Assembly: GCA_021234535.1 (NCBI GenBank)
Contig: CM037836.1
Location: 29,762,769-29,826,768 of the forward strand
Length of the DNA stretch: 64,000 bases
Reading direction: 5' to 3'
Origin: Stichopus chloronotus
Taxonomy: Eukaryota; Echinodermata; Holothuroidea; Aspidochirotida; Stichopodidae
The number at the start of each line of letters is the position of its first letter. Position 1 is the stretch's first letter. The notes below the pieces were generated by a model. That model saw only the letters and a list, made by a program, of their open reading frames with translations. It was not told where the DNA came from and did no database searches. Below, piece after piece: positions 63,801-64,000 of this stretch. Position numbers and translations under genes: made by a program.

Positions 63801-63971
63801 TTTCTACCAACACATTCACAAATATGGAGGTCAGTAACGGTAAACTATTTTCAGGAGGATACGAGCATGTCCTCTGAAGGCTTCAGTGATGTCATCAACA
63901 GTCCCCAACATGTTTCTCTCGCTCTCCAAGTCAAATTTGGTGTCAGCATTATCAAGGACAGGCCAGTCAGA
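51684..63971 (-). CDS. FAM227B: FAM227-family protein (FWWh motif), probably FAM227B-like; 5' end outside window
   Basis: About 15 exons read right to left and encode roughly 590 residues here. The decisive motif is MQDVFWWFFLDKFE (exon 58526-58624), the FWWh signature that defines FAM227. It is preceded by YPGFKSSELTDLPHGLEAPQ and followed by CSEWVA|GVKSQPEAFSHWN, ERVHFNLKGRSPLVAHYL, TYRDVIKETKRFSKAVHNEY and a coiled coil, then a charged tail ending SSSEDDDDDM. The family's molecular role is poorly known; its restriction to ciliated lineages and testis expression suggest a ciliary or sperm role, but that is inference. The choice of FAM227B over FAM227A rests on linkage to DMXL (both at human 15q21.2). 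One junction (55764 to 55166) is unresolved: the phases do not match, so a small exon may be missed. An acceptor at the first exon shows further exons to the right. Confidence 0.88.
51837..53610 (-). other. FAM227 last intron with an unassigned open frame
   Basis: It contains a 107-codon minus-strand frame (52045-52368) of ordinary protein-like composition that I could not identify. Otherwise AT-rich with no recognised element. Confidence 0.5.
53611..53755 (-). CDS. FAM227B: FAM227 exon, coiled coil
   Basis: Reads ISDLLAKELAAIERQKIQQT, REIEDLKAQILQRTSDMKIM, a clear heptad coiled coil. Phase 2 in, 0 out before GTAAGT. Confidence 0.88.
53756..55081 (-). other. FAM227 intron
   Basis: AT-rich. 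No exon, tandem array or mobile element recognised. Confidence 0.6.
55082..55166 (-). CDS. FAM227B: FAM227 exon (TYRDVI)
   Basis: Reads NTSPAPTYRDVIKETKRFSK then AVHNEYHK, a family-like helix. Acceptor either TTGACAG (exon to 55166) or CACCAG (to 55151), both phase 1; donor GTGAGC in phase 2, which fits the next exon. Confidence 0.8.
55600..55709 (-). pseudogene. Duplicate copy of the exon at 56836-56943, out of frame here
   Basis: Carries the same acceptor, the same start (DVNIPDTTLPDEVIEKTR) and the same GGTCATAGGCAAGAT. A two-base insertion after this shifts its exit to phase 0, and its phase 1 entry does not fit the upstream exon. Homology extends about 40 bases upstream of the acceptor. 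It is probably a non-used duplicate exon. Confidence 0.7.
55764..55904 (-). CDS. FAM227B: FAM227 exon (ERVHFNLKGRSPLV)
   Basis: Reads SHQIGPGPDFERVHFNLKGR then SPLVAHYLHMKGL and MGRNVRRTE, a strong family match. Phase 0 in. The donor is taken as GAA|GTATCA (phase 0), which does not match the phase 1 entry of the next exon found. Confidence 0.88.
56090..56200 (-). pseudogene. Relic copy of the 3' end of the exon at 56360-56547 and its downstream intron
   Basis: TTCCATGTGCTCCCAAGGAA then GTATGTTCCTCAAA matches the exon end TTCCATCTACTCCTAGGGAG then GTATGAGCTCAAA. The following GG(A)CTGTCATAAT stretch matches too. About 210 bp apart, in tandem. Confidence 0.6.
56360..56547 (-). CDS. FAM227B: FAM227 exon, variable linker
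   Basis: Reads DFSLNFDLMERSDLNALDAA, DLGQTKLPESTNVTRSQKFH, SNDKETPGVKKLALSLPSTP, ending before GTATGA. Phase 1 in, 0 out. Low-conservation polar linker between the W-N and ERVHFNL regions. Confidence 0.75.
56836..56943 (-). CDS. FAM227B: FAM227 cassette-type exon (duplicated; see 55600-55709)
   Basis: Acceptor TTTTCAG, frame DVNIPDTVLSDEVIEKTRLN then SQAFVSGHRQDRNLNS, phase 1 in; with the donor GTAGGA (weak) it leaves in phase 1 and can be skipped cleanly. No known family motif. A second copy about 1.2 kb downstream is about 91% identical over the first 92 bases. Confidence 0.55.
57354..57485 (-). CDS. FAM227B: FAM227 exon
   Basis: Completes the family 'GxxxxPxxFxxWN' signature as GVKSQPEAFSHWNVMRLQP, then a charged linker. 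Phase 1 in and out. Confidence 0.92.
57888..58014 (-). CDS. FAM227B: FAM227 exon
   Basis: Reads VYADCLAQTVFAAYWEAFTD, then FKQEIASLCSEWVA, the family's 'AQ.VYAAYW.AFP.S...F...F...I......W..G' segment. Phase 0 in, 1 out. Confidence 0.95.
58279..58383 (-). CDS. FAM227B: FAM227 exon
   Basis: Reads RHRVEDQRRIFNRISDSFVA then LFTSVNPEIKDKFFQ, the helical part that follows the FWWh motif in the family. Acceptor CTGTAG, donor GTATAT; phase 0 both ends. Confidence 0.94.
58526..58624 (-). CDS. FAM227B: FAM227 exon with FWWh motif
   Basis: Reads PGFSKFWRKLFQSEASVAVM then QDVFWWFFLDKFE. The F-W-W-h core that names the family is complete. Phase 0 both ends. Confidence 0.97.
59102..59206 (-). CDS. FAM227B: FAM227 exon
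   Basis: Reads VMTYPGFKSSELTDLPHGLE then APQLLDRVTRAQEFN, the family pattern 'YPGY..EEF..LPGG.EA..IL.RV..AQ'. Acceptor TTCACAG, donor GTAAGC; phase 0 both ends. Confidence 0.93.
59666..59778 (-). CDS. FAM227B: FAM227 exon, basic helix
   Basis: Reads MERAARSDAVRAHQKQKKDK, ATEMRTLILGSKARSFE after acceptor ATCCCAG; donor GTAGGT. Phase 1 in, 0 out, consistent with both neighbours. Highly charged, predicted helical. Confidence 0.75.
60420..61345. repeat. 28-bp minisatellite, ~30 or more copies, in FAM227 intron
   Basis: Tandem units of (A)ACAAGTAACATGAAACAAATCAACATC with moderate divergence and some deletions. Strongly G-poor on the plus strand. It occupies almost 1 kb of the 2.3-kb intron between 59778 and 62090. 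Confidence 0.92.
61346..62089 (-). other. FAM227 intron remainder
   Basis: AT-rich, no exon, RNA gene or repeat array recognised. Confidence 0.6.
62090..62110 (-). CDS. FAM227B: FAM227 21-bp microexon
   Basis: GTCCATAG acceptor and GTATGT donor bound 21 bases encoding GPVVYNA with split ends. Phase 1 in and out fits both neighbours, so it can be skipped without a frameshift. Confidence 0.55.
62841..62981 (-). CDS. FAM227B: FAM227 exon, coiled coil
   Basis: Reads VATNILDSLDTKIDNLQRRL, DIYARMIVTDESPSLRAGNM, with a heptad pattern in the first 25 residues. Donor GTGAGT; phase 1 in and out. Confidence 0.75.
63863..63971 (-). CDS. FAM227B: FAM227 exon (most 5' seen)
   Basis: Acceptor TTTTTACAG, frame SDWPVLDNADTKFDLESERN, then LGTVDDITEAFRGHA, ending in phase 1 before GTATCC, which is a weak donor. 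The phase joins the next exon. Assignment to this gene rests on phase and position, not recognised similarity. Confidence 0.6.
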
Positions 63972-64000
63972 CTGTAAAAAAAAATAATAATCTGTGAATT

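Noticed and set aside
1..64000. Search for tRNA genes, rRNA, or a novel multi-gene defence or biosynthetic system
   Set aside because: No cloverleaf with box A/B pattern was recognised by eye, and only two large spliced housekeeping-type genes are present; nothing supports a new system.

Overview
The window is eukaryotic genomic DNA. It is AT-rich, with long introns bounded by GT/AG sites and preceded by polypyrimidine tracts, many intronic minisatellites, and no bacterial-style gene packing. It carries parts of two protein-coding genes in convergent orientation. The spliced proteins resemble deuterostome orthologues, and the intronic repeats look like those of a marine invertebrate. An echinoderm or a similar animal is my best guess, but only a guess.

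Plus strand, 1477-47989: a DmX-like / rabconnectin-3 alpha gene (DMXL1/DMXL2 family). I could place 29 coding exons. Every junction keeps the reading frame, and the spliced fragment encodes about 3148 residues. The N-terminal exon(s), expected to encode roughly the first 100-130 residues, lie left of the window. The protein has N-terminal WD40 repeats, central WD40-like segments, acidic serine-rich linkers, a Rav1-type core, and a C-terminal WD40 block ending at a stop codon at 47987-47989. Two further exons could be optional: one of 51 bp, and one of 39 bp that fits the frame but is not needed to match vertebrate orthologues.

Minus strand, 63971 down to 51684: a FAM227-family gene (FWWh motif), probably FAM227B-like, in about 15 exons. 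Its 5' end lies beyond the right edge. All junctions but one are phase-consistent. The gene holds a local segmental duplication: a second, out-of-frame copy of one exon, and a relic of the end of another.

Between the genes (47990-51683) there are only 3' UTR signals, a degenerate AT-rich tandem repeat and a dispersed repeat. The dmxl introns hold several minisatellites (73-bp, 37-bp hairpin-forming, 56-bp, 26-bp and others), dispersed repeats present in more than one copy, and the decayed 3' end of a non-LTR retrotransposon with a very short nested insertion. The FAM227 intron at 60.4-61.35 kb is a large 28-bp minisatellite.

The two genes have no obvious joint function. In human, DMXL2 and FAM227B both map to 15q21.2, so their adjacency here may be ancestral linkage. 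I found no new multi-gene system. The most interesting items are the cassette exons, the exon duplication, the basophilic-kinase site cluster, the hairpin minisatellite and the nested micro-insertion.
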